Positions 41,198-49,503 of a stretch of 64,000 bases of DNA are shown piece after piece. Positions within the stretch are counted from its first letter, which is position 1, and each line of letters opens with the position of its first letter. The position numbers were made by a program, and so were the translations under genes. Under the pieces are notes generated by a model. That model was not told the origin of the DNA, did not search any database, and saw only the letters and a list, made by a program, of their open reading frames with translations. Source of the stretch: an uncultured Lachnospiraceae bacterium (GTDB taxonomy: Bacteria > Bacillota > Clostridia > Lachnospirales > Lachnospiraceae); assembly GCA_900549665.1 (NCBI GenBank), contig URPH01000010.1, forward strand, positions 1-64,000, in the 5' to 3' direction.

Positions 41198-41264
41198 AAT
41201 ATTGTTCCTTCCTCATAATTATTCAGATAATTTGTTTCATATTATCGATGCGTGTTTTCGCATT

Positions 41265-41282
41265 GGTTAGTTGTCACTAACC
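41265..41282. promoter_or_regulatory. TetR-type operator upstream of the ABC exporter
   Basis: GGTTAGT-TGTC-ACTAACC, a perfect 7-bp inverted repeat with 4-nt centre, the form typical of TetR-family operators. A second inverted repeat, ATGCG-N6-CGCAT, adjoins it at 41248-41263. The -10 candidate for the ABC operon (GATAAT on the minus strand) is about 20 bp downstream. Confidence 0.55.
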
Positions 41283-41337
41283 ATGTTAGCACTTTGTGTT
41301 TTGATTGTATATATGTGTTTTTGATGCTTTTTATCAT

Positions 41338-41460
41338 TATCAACCGGCGGATATGGAAGGAAAATTCCGGTTACAGGTATTCGGCCTGTTCAGACTTCCG
41401 GAAAGGGTATTGGTATCAGGAGGGATTTGAAACAGTTGAACCGAGATCGATATATAAAAG
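41338..41460 (+). ncRNA. Candidate structured RNA in the 389-bp gap
   Basis: No protein gene fits here. TTCCGG (about 41367) can pair with CCGGAA (about 41400), enclosing a second stem ACAGG/CCTGT with a 7-nt loop TATTCGG. The segment is less AT-rich than nearby intergenic DNA, ends in a strong terminator, and TTAGCA-16-TATATA lies upstream on the plus strand. I cannot match it to a known RNA family; it may instead be the uraA 3' region read from the other strand. Confidence 0.3.
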
Positions 41461-41491
41461 AGCTCTGTCGATATGTGACAGAGCCCTTTTT
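41459..41491. terminator. Strong terminator, usable in both directions
   Basis: GCTCTGTC (41462-41469) and GACAGAGC (41477-41484) with a 7-nt loop; CCCTTTTTATT follows on the plus strand and TCTTTTAT on the minus strand. It ends uraA transcription on the minus strand and the candidate RNA on the plus strand. Confidence 0.8.
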
Positions 41492-41522
41492 ATTATCGTA
41501 TTCTTTTATATTTAATATTCTA

Positions 41523-41566
41523 TGATATCAAGTCAGGGGCAAATACCTTTTGACCCTGACATCATT
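41523..41566. repeat. Dispersed inverted repeat, copy B
   Basis: TGATATCAAGTCAGGGGCAAA and TTTTGACCCTGACATCA form an imperfect stem (left arm split: TGATATCAAG and TCAGGGGCAAA). Lies between the uraA stop and its terminator. Related to copies near 20.2, 44.7 and 49.45 kb. Confidence 0.6.
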
Positions 41567-41586
41567 CTATAACAGAGAGTAATGAT

Positions 41587-42921
41587 TTAGGCTTCTTTTT
41601 TACCCCATTCATAATCATTTCCGGGAAGAATCGCATTTAAGATCACACCTGCGATAGCTGCAATTGCAAGAGAAGTCAGGGTAACGCTGGTAGAACCGAT
41701 GTTAAAGGTCAGGCCATCTGAAAATCCAAGACCGGATACCATGATAACAGCAGCAATGATCAGGTTTCTTGACTTTTTGAAGTCAACATGATTTTCAACC
41801 ACATTGCGGACACCGATAGCCGAAATCATTCCGTAAAGCATAAAGCTGATACCGCCGATAATGGATGCCGGAAGTGAACCGATCAGGTCTGCCACCTTCG
41901 GAATTGCGCTCAGTACGATCGCATAAATGGCGGCAAGACGTACAACGGCAGGATCATATACATGAGACAACTCAAGTACACCTGTGTTTTCTCCATAAGT
42001 TGTATTGGCAGGACCACCGATAAAACCTGCTAAAGCAGTAGCAATACCATCACCGATCAAAGTGCGGTGTAAACCGGGATCTTCGATAAAATTTTCCCCG
42101 ACTGTAGCGGAAATAGCTGAAATATCACCGATATGCTCCATCATGGTAGCAATGGCAATCGGAGCCATAACTAAAATGGCCGTAATATCAAATTTGCAGA
42201 TCTGGAAAGGCGGTAATCCAACGATACTTGCATTTGCCACTTCACTGAAATTTAAGATAGCCGATCCATCCGGATTGGTAAAGCCAACTGCCTGGAAAAT
42301 CAGGGCAGCCACATAAGAAATAACAACTCCCATCAGGATAGGAAGAATTCCAAGCATTCCCTTTCCCCAAATATTAAAGATGATGACAACAGCCAATGCA
42401 ATAAATGCAAGGAGCCAGTTGGTGGAAGCATTGGAAATTGCGGAAGGAGCAAGGCTCAGACCAATACAGATGATCATCGGTCCGGTAACAACCGGTGGTA
42501 AGAAGCGCATAACTCTTGATACACCTACTGCTTTGATGATCAGCGCAAGAACAACATATAAAAGACCTGCTACCACAACACCGCCACATGCATAGGGAAG
42601 CTTTTCACCCATGGTCATATCTGCATAAATACCGGTATCCAGAGCTGCCACAGATGCAAAACCGCCTAAAAAAGCGAAGGATGAACCGAGAAAAGCAGGT
42701 ACTTTAAATTTTGAACAAACATGGAAAAATAATGTTCCTATGCCGGCACAAAATAATGTGACCTGAATCGATAACCCTTCGCCTTCGAAATAACCGTTGA
42801 CTAAAATCGGAACTAAAATTGTTGCGCCAAACATTGCAAACATATGCTGCAGGCCCAATAGAAGCATCTTGGGAATGCCAAGCTGTCTGGCGTCGCGGAT
42901 AACTGTTTTTTGTGTTTCCAC
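41587..42921 (-). CDS. uraA: Uracil/xanthine permease (NCS2 family)
   Basis: 444 aa from a GTG start 6 nt after GGAGGAG. Fourteen hydrophobic segments in the NCS2 fold, with QHMFAMFGATILVP near the N-terminus, the substrate-site glutamate in MMEHIGDISAIS, and GGPANTTYGENTGV. Uracil permeases have this pattern; xanthine transport is less likely but not excluded. It imports the base by proton symport. No pyrimidine gene or clear PyrR site adjoins it; a small hairpin (AGGGT/ACCCT) lies 40 nt upstream of the start. Confidence 0.9.
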   Translation of the reverse strand: METQKTVIRDARQLGIPKMLLLGLQHMFAMFGATILVPILVNGYFEGEGLSIQVTLFCAGIGTLFFHVCSKFKVPAFLGSSFAFLGGFASVAALDTGIYADMTMGEKLPYACGGVVVAGLLYVVLALIIKAVGVSRVMRFLPPVVTGPMIICIGLSLAPSAISNASTNWLLAFIALAVVIIFNIWGKGMLGILPILMGVVISYVAALIFQAVGFTNPDGSAILNFSEVANASIVGLPPFQICKFDITAILVMAPIAIATMMEHIGDISAISATVGENFIEDPGLHRTLIGDGIATALAGFIGGPANTTYGENTGVLELSHVYDPAVVRLAAIYAIVLSAIPKVADLIGSLPASIIGGISFMLYGMISAIGVRNVVENHVDFKKSRNLIIAAVIMVSGLGFSDGLTFNIGSTSVTLTSLAIAAIAGVILNAILPGNDYEWGKKEA

Positions 42922-43154
42922 TACTTTCTCCTCCTCATCATGTATAAATAAATTATGTCACAGGGTCTCAAAACCCTTTGAAAGCAATCATAACACATCA
43001 TATTGTGTTTTTCTAGTAAAAACCGTCGAATCTGTATTTTTTTGCAAATATCCTGTTGCTTTTTTTCTCAAAATGACCCAAACTGAATTTAAGAATCATA
43101 CATCCGTGTCAAAATTGTTATGGTTTTATTATCCGGTTTCTAAAGGAGGTTTAT

Positions 43155-43916
43155 ATGAAAGAAACACTCTACACCATACCCTTAACCGACGCCTTCAGCG
43201 CCGATGATGAATGTCCCTTCTGCTATATTGAGCGCAACGTCGAGCAGGATCTCTTAGATCTGGTTCTCGGTTCCGGCTCATCCTATATGGAAAGTGATAT
43301 GCGCGACCAGACCGATGCCGCCGGTTTCTGCCGGATGCACTTCAAAAAAATGTTTGAATACGGCAACACCCTCGGAAACGGCTGGATTTTAAAAACTCAT
43401 TATGTACAGATCAACAAGGAACTGGATAAGCAGGTCCGGATGTTTGCTCCCGGCAAGGTTTCCCTGATGAATAAAATGAAAAAAAATGCAGAGACAACCA
43501 ATTCCATGGCTAACTGGATCAAGGAAAGAGAAAATTCCTGCTACATATGCAATTCCTTTGCAACAACCTATCAGAGATATCTGGACACCTTCTTTTTTAT
43601 GTATAAAAAAGATGATGAAATGACAAAAATGCTCAAAAAAAGTAAAGGCATGTGCCTTTACCATTTTGGTGATATCTGTGCAGAAGCTGATAAACAGCTG
43701 AATGACAAGCAAAAAGAAGCTTTTTATCCTCTCCTGTTTGAGCTGATGCAGACCAACATGAAACGCGTCGGAGAGGATGTCGCATGGCTGGTTGAAAAAT
43801 TTGACTACCGCAACAAGGATGCAGACTGGAAAAATTCCAAAGATGCTATCCAGCGCGGCATGCAAAAGCTCTGGGGCGGCTATCCTGCCGATCCTTTTTA
43901 CCAGCAGAATAAATAG
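43155..43916 (+). CDS. DUF6062-type protein with paired Cys/His motifs
   Basis: 253 aa, AAAGGAGG 6 nt before ATG. Repeated metal-site-like pattern: CPFC (residues 20-23) then GFCRMHF, and later CYIC followed by GMCLYHF, suggesting two zinc or cluster sites of CxxC...CxxH type. The middle is helical and basic. Ends with WGGYPADPF, typical for this family, as I recall it. Cytoplasmic, no signal sequence. Function unknown. Converges with the TetR gene across 48 bp. Confidence 0.82.
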   Translation: MKETLYTIPLTDAFSADDECPFCYIERNVEQDLLDLVLGSGSSYMESDMRDQTDAAGFCRMHFKKMFEYGNTLGNGWILKTHYVQINKELDKQVRMFAPGKVSLMNKMKKNAETTNSMANWIKERENSCYICNSFATTYQRYLDTFFFMYKKDDEMTKMLKKSKGMCLYHFGDICAEADKQLNDKQKEAFYPLLFELMQTNMKRVGEDVAWLVEKFDYRNKDADWKNSKDAIQRGMQKLWGGYPADPFYQQNK

Positions 43917-43964
43917 GACGATTACCGGCAATACCGGAAATCCCGCTATTTACCGGAGAAATGG

Positions 43965-44579
43965 TCAGTACAGAAATTCCTCCTTGGTAAACTGCAGACG
44001 CATCATCTCATAATAGTCCGTAGCTTCCTTTAATACAAGCTCCGGACCCATGCCCGTCGTAAGAGCAGTCTCCATAAGGCCTCTTGTAACATAATACATG
44101 GTGCGGACAAGCAGATCCTTGTCCACCCCGTCCCTGATCCGGTCATAATCAGCCCGGCCCATGACTTCGCCCATGATCTGTGGTACCTTATCAACATACG
44201 GTGCCACAGATTTTTTGATTTCCTCATCCTTTAGATCTATATGTGTCAATAAAAATTTCTGCATATAGGGATAGTTGGATAAGAGCACCGACTTGGCCTC
44301 TTCCATCTGCTTTAACAAAAGAAACAGATCCTTTTCCCTGAGGCTCACGGCGCGTTCCAGCTCCATTGTCATAAATCGCGAGCTGTATTCATACATAAAG
44401 GTATAGACACCTGCCTTGGATCCGAAATAATGAAACAAAAGACCTTTGGAAATGCCGGCCTCTTTGACGATATCATCCGTACTGGCCTTCTGATAGCCAT
44501 TGAGAGCAAATATTTTTAATGCCGCATTGATCATGCGGTCCTGTTTTTCTTTCTTTAGATCAAAAAATTTTTCGTTCAC
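43965..44579 (-). CDS. TetR/AcrR-family transcriptional regulator
   Basis: 204 aa from a GTG start with GAGG 8 nt upstream. N-terminal TetR helix-turn-helix: RMINAALKIFALNGY, then TDDIVKEAGISKGLLFHYFGSK. The C-terminal helical ligand domain has no recognisable subfamily. Target unknown: the nearest exporter with a TetR-like operator is 2.8 kb away (site at 41265), an untested link. The gene's upstream region holds a dispersed repeat. Confidence 0.92.
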   Translation of the reverse strand: MNEKFFDLKKEKQDRMINAALKIFALNGYQKASTDDIVKEAGISKGLLFHYFGSKAGVYTFMYEYSSRFMTMELERAVSLREKDLFLLLKQMEEAKSVLLSNYPYMQKFLLTHIDLKDEEIKKSVAPYVDKVPQIMGEVMGRADYDRIRDGVDKDLLVRTMYYVTRGLMETALTTGMGPELVLKEATDYYEMMRLQFTKEEFLY

Positions 44580-44617
44580 TGATATAACCTCGATTTTATG
44601 TTTATATTTTCGTATTT

Positions 44618-44732
44618 CGCTGATTTACTGCGTAAATTGCTTCTTTCTCATGTTTGGCGGGTCTCAGGTTCAAAAGTCTTATCGTGCAGGCATGAACGGC
44701 TTTTTGACCTTTTGATCCTGATATTATTTTAT
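44618..44732. repeat. Composite dispersed repeat, copy C
   Basis: Two parts. 44618-44654 matches window bases 1-37 (35 of 37, inverted). 44662-44725 is a stem-loop with arms TCAGGTTCAAAAG and CTTTTGATCCTGA, the same family as copies A, B and D. Together they fill the 295-bp gap between the divergent TetR gene and the acidic-protein gene. A weak TTGACC-17-TTTTAT promoter falls in the right arm. Confidence 0.6.
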
Positions 44733-44806
44733 CTTAACATAAGAAAATAGGCATTTCAACAAGGGCAGAAATCTATAAATACATTCTAAAAAAAATACTC
44801 TGCATC

Positions 44807-44835
44807 TTGTTTTATGGTACGTTTTCCTTTAAAAT
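44807..44835 (+). promoter_or_regulatory. Promoter of the acidic membrane-protein gene
   Basis: TTGTTT (44807-44812), 17-nt spacer, TAAAAT (44830-44835), about 33 nt before the ATG. Confidence 0.6.
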
Positions 44836-44874
44836 AGAATCATCGCATCAACCGGTGCCGGAAAGGAGTTTCAT

Positions 44875-45237
44875 ATGGCAAAAAAATTAAACACATTATT
44901 GATTTTAGGTGCAACGATCGGCGCAGCTGCCGCAGGTGCATACTTTTATTTTAAAAAACAGGATGCAGCATATTTTGATGATGAAGATACCGATGACGAC
45001 TTTGATTTCTTCGAGGAAGAAGAACCGGAAAGTAAAAAGCGCAATTATGTACAGCTAAATCCCAATTCCGATGCGACTGACGATGTTTCGGAAGCTTCCA
45101 AGGAAGCCGGACAGCCGTCTGCAAAAGAAGAAAAGCCTTCTGCCGATCAGGATGCTGTTGTAGAAGAATTCTTCGACGAAGAAGACGAGGATGACAGTGG
45201 TGCCAAAACAACTTCTCTGGAAGACGAAGAGGCTTAA
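44875..45237 (+). CDS. Small acidic protein with N-terminal membrane anchor
   Basis: 120 aa, AAAGGAG 7 nt before ATG. A basic start (MAKKLN) and a hydrophobic Ala/Gly segment (about 7-26) are followed by KK and then a strongly acidic, low-complexity tail (DDEDTDDDFDFFEEEE and later FFDEEDEDD). The layout resembles YtxH-like small anchored proteins but lacks their coiled coil. Probably cytoplasmic-facing and disordered. Function unknown. Monocistronic, with promoter and strong terminator. Confidence 0.75.
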   Translation: MAKKLNTLLILGATIGAAAAGAYFYFKKQDAAYFDDEDTDDDFDFFEEEEPESKKRNYVQLNPNSDATDDVSEASKEAGQPSAKEEKPSADQDAVVEEFFDEEDEDDSGAKTTSLEDEEA

Positions 45238-45277
45238 GCTCCGGCCGTAGTCCGTTATACTTATCATTAAATCAAAG

Positions 45278-45306
45278 CAGCAGGTGCTCATGATATGCAC
45301 CTGCTG
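45278..45306. terminator. Bidirectional terminator
   Basis: CAGCAGGTGC (45278-45287) and GCACCTGCTG (45297-45306), perfect 10-bp stem; TTCTTTATTT follows on the plus strand. Separates the acidic-protein gene from the converging MocR-type gene. Confidence 0.85.
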
Positions 45307-45334
45307 TTCTTTATTTCTGTATTTTCCGTATCTT

Positions 45335-46753
45335 TTATATCTCATGCAGCTTCCATGCTTTTTTCAGGGCTTCCGTCCCGGCCTCAATTTCTTTTTCCGT
45401 CATTGATGCATATCCCAGAATAATGGCAGCCGATCTTTCTGTACGAATGCTTTCTAAATGCTCCAGCCGGTAATCCCCCATCGCATATACATGGCAGTCC
45501 TGCTCTTTCGCAAGCCGTGAAAGCTCTGTCTCTGTTGTCCGGGGATCCTTTGGCGTCAGGATCACGTGAAGACCGGCCTGCTCCCCGGAAATATCAAAAG
45601 CGGTCCGAAAGGGCTTTAACTGTTCCATCAGAAGATCATGCTTTCCCTTATACAGCTTCCTCATTTTATTCAGATAACGTTCAAAATGTCCTTCTTCCAG
45701 AAAATGATATAAAATTGCCTGATCGATCCTTGATACAGTTGACGAAACAAAACCAAGCTTTTCCTCATACTGCCTTGTCATTTCAGGTGGCAGAACCATA
45801 TAGCTGACACGGATAGCCGGCGCAATGGATTTGGAAAAAGTTCCAAGATAGATGACCTTTCCCATTCTGTCTAAAGCCTGAAGAGAAGGAATCGGCATTC
45901 CCTTATAACGAAACTCACTATCATAATCATCTTCTATGATATAACGTCCATCCTCAGCATTGGCCCAGGACAGGATTTCATTTCTGCGTCCAACCGGCAT
46001 AACAATCCCCGTCGGGAACTGTCTTGACGGTGTCACATAGGCAATTCTGGCTTCAGACTGCCTCAGCAGATCCACGCGCATGCCATTCTCATCCAATTCA
46101 ACCGGGCAGACTGTATCCCCACCGGAGGCAAAAATACGCGCCGCCCTGAGATATGCCGGATTTTCCACCGCAACTCTGGTCCGGTTTCCCAAGACCTTTT
46201 GCAAAAGCATCAACAGATAATCATTTCCGGCTCCCACGATCACCTGATCCGGAGTACAGATAACGCCTCTGCTTCCATGCAGATAACGGCAGATTGCCTG
46301 TCGTAGTCTCAAATCCCCCTTGGAATCTCCCAATGCAAAAATATCCTTATCCTCATCCAGAAAAACGGTTTTGGATATCCTGCGCCATGTATCAAAAGGA
46401 AATGCACTTATATCAATACTATTGGGGGAAAAATCATATCGGTAAGCTCTCTTTCTCTTTTCCGTCTCTTTTGGCAAAACCGTATCGGCAGGCTGATAAA
46501 TACCACTTATTTCGCAAACAAAATGGCCCTTATAGGGGATTGATTCGATATATCCCTCTGATAAGAGCTGTCCGTATGCAAAATCCACAGTACTGCGGGC
46601 TACCTGTAAATGCTCTGACAGTGCCCGCGTAGAAGGAAGCTTCTGCCCTGCCGGCATGCCTCCCTTGCGGATCTCATTCTTTATATAATTGTAAATCTGA
46701 AGATACAGATGATCACCCGAATCCTTTTGCAATGGGATCATTAACTCATTCAT
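45335..46753 (-). CDS. MocR/PdxR-type regulator (GntR helix-turn-helix fused to aminotransferase)
   Basis: 472 aa. The start at 46753 overlaps the upstream gene stop by 8 bp, with only a weak site, so coupling is likely; an ATG four codons in is an alternative. N-terminal GntR winged helix (about 12-75: LPSTRALSEHLQVARSTVDFAY shown in part as STRALSEHLQ), then a fold-type I aminotransferase domain (about 110-470) with PLP lysine in GTFSKSIAPAIR, DDYDSEFR and the arginine near the end. Such proteins use PLP as effector and control vitamin B6 or amino-acid genes. The target is not evident here. Confidence 0.92.
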   Translation of the reverse strand: MNELMIPLQKDSGDHLYLQIYNYIKNEIRKGGMPAGQKLPSTRALSEHLQVARSTVDFAYGQLLSEGYIESIPYKGHFVCEISGIYQPADTVLPKETEKRKRAYRYDFSPNSIDISAFPFDTWRRISKTVFLDEDKDIFALGDSKGDLRLRQAICRYLHGSRGVICTPDQVIVGAGNDYLLMLLQKVLGNRTRVAVENPAYLRAARIFASGGDTVCPVELDENGMRVDLLRQSEARIAYVTPSRQFPTGIVMPVGRRNEILSWANAEDGRYIIEDDYDSEFRYKGMPIPSLQALDRMGKVIYLGTFSKSIAPAIRVSYMVLPPEMTRQYEEKLGFVSSTVSRIDQAILYHFLEEGHFERYLNKMRKLYKGKHDLLMEQLKPFRTAFDISGEQAGLHVILTPKDPRTTETELSRLAKEQDCHVYAMGDYRLEHLESIRTERSAAIILGYASMTEKEIEAGTEALKKAWKLHEI

Positions 46754-47621
46754 GAACTTTCTGCTCTCTCAATTTTTTGATAATAACTGCCTTAAGATCC
46801 CGTGCCTTATCCTTGATCCTGCCGGGTGTTCCTTTGGCAGCAAGAAGATTGGCCACCAGTTTGGCACCGGTTTCATATTCGCCAAAACGGATGGCAAGAT
46901 TGGCCAGAAGATAATCCAGCGTAAACATATCCATTCCGGCAATCGGGAAGGTCTCATTTTCCCTTGCTTTGATCAGTCCGTCATATGCATTGTGCAGAAA
47001 TTGATTCTCTGTCTGTTCATATTCAAGCTTTTTGCTCTCATAATCCGGATCAGCAGCCGAAAGCTCCTCCTGCATTCCCCGGAACAGCCATCCTGTCTTT
47101 AAACAGATATACGCCTTTTCACTTGTCTTTCCATGCTTGACGATTGCATTGACCAGAGCAAGCTTATAGCGCTCCAAAGCCTCATCATAGGTATAATACG
47201 GCAGTTCATTTTCTGTCTTTTTGGGCTTGAAGCTGCTGCAGATGTTGTCCTTGATCGCTTTGCGCTGACTGGATGTTAAGTACATAAAATTTTTTCCGTA
47301 CCCTGCATAACCACAAAACGGACATGCGATAATGTCGTATTTTAATGTGTCTATATTTTCATGCCGCGGCCTAAGATCAGAATCCGATTCCAGGGTACGC
47401 ACCTTGCCGGCACGCACCATTTTGGACTTAAATACCTTTTCACACATCGGGCAGGTAAAGGATTTGTCAAAAAGCATATCTTCTTCCTTTACAACCGCTT
47501 TTCCATCCTTTGCCAAATTTCCACCGTCTTTTTTGTCATTTCCGGGGTTTTCATAAATATCCAGACCTTCCAGATTTCCCAGTCCAAGATCACTTAATCC
47601 GGATAGTAAATTCTGATCCAT
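46746..47621 (-). CDS. DUF2225 family protein
   Basis: 291 aa, GGAG 10 nt before ATG. After an acidic N-terminus (about 50 residues) comes a zinc-ribbon pair, CPMCEKVF and CPFCGYAGY, followed by a helical TPR-like region (residues about 130-280, e.g. YDEALERYKLAL and GEYETGAKLVANLL). This matches DUF2225, a family of Firmicutes cytoplasmic proteins of unknown function. Located 30 bp after glnS and overlapping the MocR gene, so part of a three-gene operon. Confidence 0.85.
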   Translation of the reverse strand: MDQNLLSGLSDLGLGNLEGLDIYENPGNDKKDGGNLAKDGKAVVKEEDMLFDKSFTCPMCEKVFKSKMVRAGKVRTLESDSDLRPRHENIDTLKYDIIACPFCGYAGYGKNFMYLTSSQRKAIKDNICSSFKPKKTENELPYYTYDEALERYKLALVNAIVKHGKTSEKAYICLKTGWLFRGMQEELSAADPDYESKKLEYEQTENQFLHNAYDGLIKARENETFPIAGMDMFTLDYLLANLAIRFGEYETGAKLVANLLAAKGTPGRIKDKARDLKAVIIKKLREQKVHE

Positions 47622-47651
47622 GTATACTCGTCTCCAATACCATTTTTCTCT

Positions 47652-49352
47652 TTATTTAGGCAGTTTGAAAGAGCTCTTTAAGGATACAATACGGTTGAAT
47701 ACCAGTTCATCTTCAGTGGAATCCTTGTAATCCACACAGAAGAAACCGTTTCTTACAAACTGGAAGCTGTCATATGCCTTGGCACCCTTAATTGCGGGCT
47801 CTACATAACAATTGTCAAGCTCTGTCAGGGAATGAGGGTTTAAGTTCAGACTGCCGTCTTCCTCATTGTAAACACCCTTTTCCTCATCAATAATGTTTTC
47901 ATACAGACGCGCTTTTACCTTAACTGCGCTGTGTACCGGAACCCAGTGAATGGTTCCCTTTACTTTTCTTTCACTGAAACCGCTTCCGGCTTTGGTAGCA
48001 GGGTCATAGGTACAGTGTACAACTGTAACATTGCCGTTTTCATCTTTTTCAAAGCCTACACATCTTACAAAGTAAGCATGCATCAGGCGTACCTCATTGC
48101 CGGGGAAAAGACGGAAATACTTTTTGGGCGGCTCTTCCATAAAATCATCCCGCTCAATATATAATTCCCTTTCAAAAGGAATTTCATGCTCGCCAAGCTC
48201 CGGATTTTCCATGTTGTTGGCTGCTGTAAGCATCTCGGTCTGACCTTCCGGATAATTGTCGATCACAAGCTTGATCGGATCGAGAACAGCCATCATACGG
48301 CTTCTCTTAAGCTTTAAGTCATCTCTCAGGCAATATTCAAGCATCGCATAATCCGCAGATGCATTGGCTTTGGAAATACCACACAGCTCTACAAATTTGC
48401 GGATGGATTCCGGTGTAAAGCCTCTTCTTCTGAGGGCTGCAATGGATACCAGACGCGGATCATCCCAGCCATCTACGATACCATCCTCAACCAGCTTTTT
48501 GATATATCTCTTGCCGGTTACGACATTGGTAAGATACATCTTGGCAAATTCAATCTGCCTCGGCGGTCTCGGATATTCAAGCTCTCTTACCACCCAGTCA
48601 TACAGAGGTCTGTGGTCTTCAAACTCCAGAGTGCAGATGGAATGTGTGATTCCTTCAATCGCATCCTCGATCGGATGTGCAAAATCATACATCGGATAGA
48701 TGCACCATTTATCTCCTGTATTGTGATGATACATATGTGCAACACGATAGATAACCGGATCACGCATATTCATATTGGGCGATGTCATATCGATTTTGGC
48801 TCTCAATACCTTGCTTCCATCCTCAAACTCGCCATTTTTCATACGTACAAACAGATCCAGATTTTCTTCAACGGAACGATCAGAATACGGATCCTTTTTG
48901 CCGGGCTCTGTCAGAGTACCTCTGTACTCCCGGATCTCCTCAGCAGAAAGATCGGAAACATAAGCCTTTCCTTTTTTGATCAGCTTGATCGCACCTTCAT
49001 ACATCTGGTCAAAATAATCGGATGCAAAAAACAGGCGGTCCTCCCAGTCAGCTCCAAGCCATGCGATATCCTCTTTGATAGATTCCACGAATTCGGATTT
49101 TTCTTTGGTCGGATTGGTATCATCGAAACGCATATTGAACTTCCCGCCATATTCTTTGGCAAGTCCGTAATTTAAAATAATACTCTTTGCATGTCCGATA
49201 TGAAGGTATCCGTTGGGCTCCGGAGGGAAACGTGTATGCACGGTATCATAAACACCCTCTGCAAGATCCTTTTCTATTTCAAGCTCAATAAAGTTTTTGG
49301 ATACTTTTTCTCCGTTTTCTTCGGTCGCATCTATTTTTACTTCATTTTCCAT
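47652..49352 (-). CDS. glnS: Glutaminyl-tRNA synthetase
   Basis: 566 aa. ATG at 49352 with AGGAG 9 nt upstream. The N-terminal catalytic domain has the HIGH motif in PEPNGYLHIGHAKS, the GlnRS-type GWDDPRLVSIAALRRRG and the CLRDDL element. The position of KMSKS (VMSKR in E. coli) reads VVTGKR, an unusual variant. Two C-terminal anticodon-binding beta barrels follow. It charges tRNA-Gln directly, so the GatCAB genes 10 kb away are probably needed for Asn-tRNA or as a backup. First gene of glnS-DUF2225-mocR. Confidence 0.93.
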   Translation of the reverse strand: MENEVKIDATEENGEKVSKNFIELEIEKDLAEGVYDTVHTRFPPEPNGYLHIGHAKSIILNYGLAKEYGGKFNMRFDDTNPTKEKSEFVESIKEDIAWLGADWEDRLFFASDYFDQMYEGAIKLIKKGKAYVSDLSAEEIREYRGTLTEPGKKDPYSDRSVEENLDLFVRMKNGEFEDGSKVLRAKIDMTSPNMNMRDPVIYRVAHMYHHNTGDKWCIYPMYDFAHPIEDAIEGITHSICTLEFEDHRPLYDWVVRELEYPRPPRQIEFAKMYLTNVVTGKRYIKKLVEDGIVDGWDDPRLVSIAALRRRGFTPESIRKFVELCGISKANASADYAMLEYCLRDDLKLKRSRMMAVLDPIKLVIDNYPEGQTEMLTAANNMENPELGEHEIPFERELYIERDDFMEEPPKKYFRLFPGNEVRLMHAYFVRCVGFEKDENGNVTVVHCTYDPATKAGSGFSERKVKGTIHWVPVHSAVKVKARLYENIIDEEKGVYNEEDGSLNLNPHSLTELDNCYVEPAIKGAKAYDSFQFVRNGFFCVDYKDSTEDELVFNRIVSLKSSFKLPK

Positions 49353-49423
49353 CTTACTCAACTCCTGCTGTCTCTTTTTTTGTTTTAATAGTAAATGCAA
49401 ATGCCTTTATTCATATTTATTTC

Positions 49424-49452
49424 ATCATACTATATTTTGATGTTGGGGTCAA
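49424..49452 (-). promoter_or_regulatory. glnS promoter
   Basis: Minus strand TTGACC (49447-49452), 17-nt spacer, TATGAT (49424-49429). The -35 is again part of a dispersed repeat arm. Confidence 0.75.
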
Positions 49453-49499
49453 AAATAAAATTCTGCACGGGTCTGTTGACCCTGCATATCACAAAAATC
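49436..49499. repeat. Dispersed inverted repeat, copy D
   Basis: TTGATGTTGGGGTCAAAA (49438-49455) and GTTGACCCTGCATATCA (about 49478-49496) are imperfect inverted arms. Same family as copies A, B and C. It fills the gap between glnS and the DUF2339 gene. Confidence 0.55.
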
Positions 49500-49503
49500 A
49501 CCG

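Noticed and set aside
42922..43154. Riboswitch or PyrR attenuator in the uraA leader
   Set aside because: Only a small AGGGT/ACCCT hairpin is visible; no PRPP, purine or PyrR consensus pieces were found.
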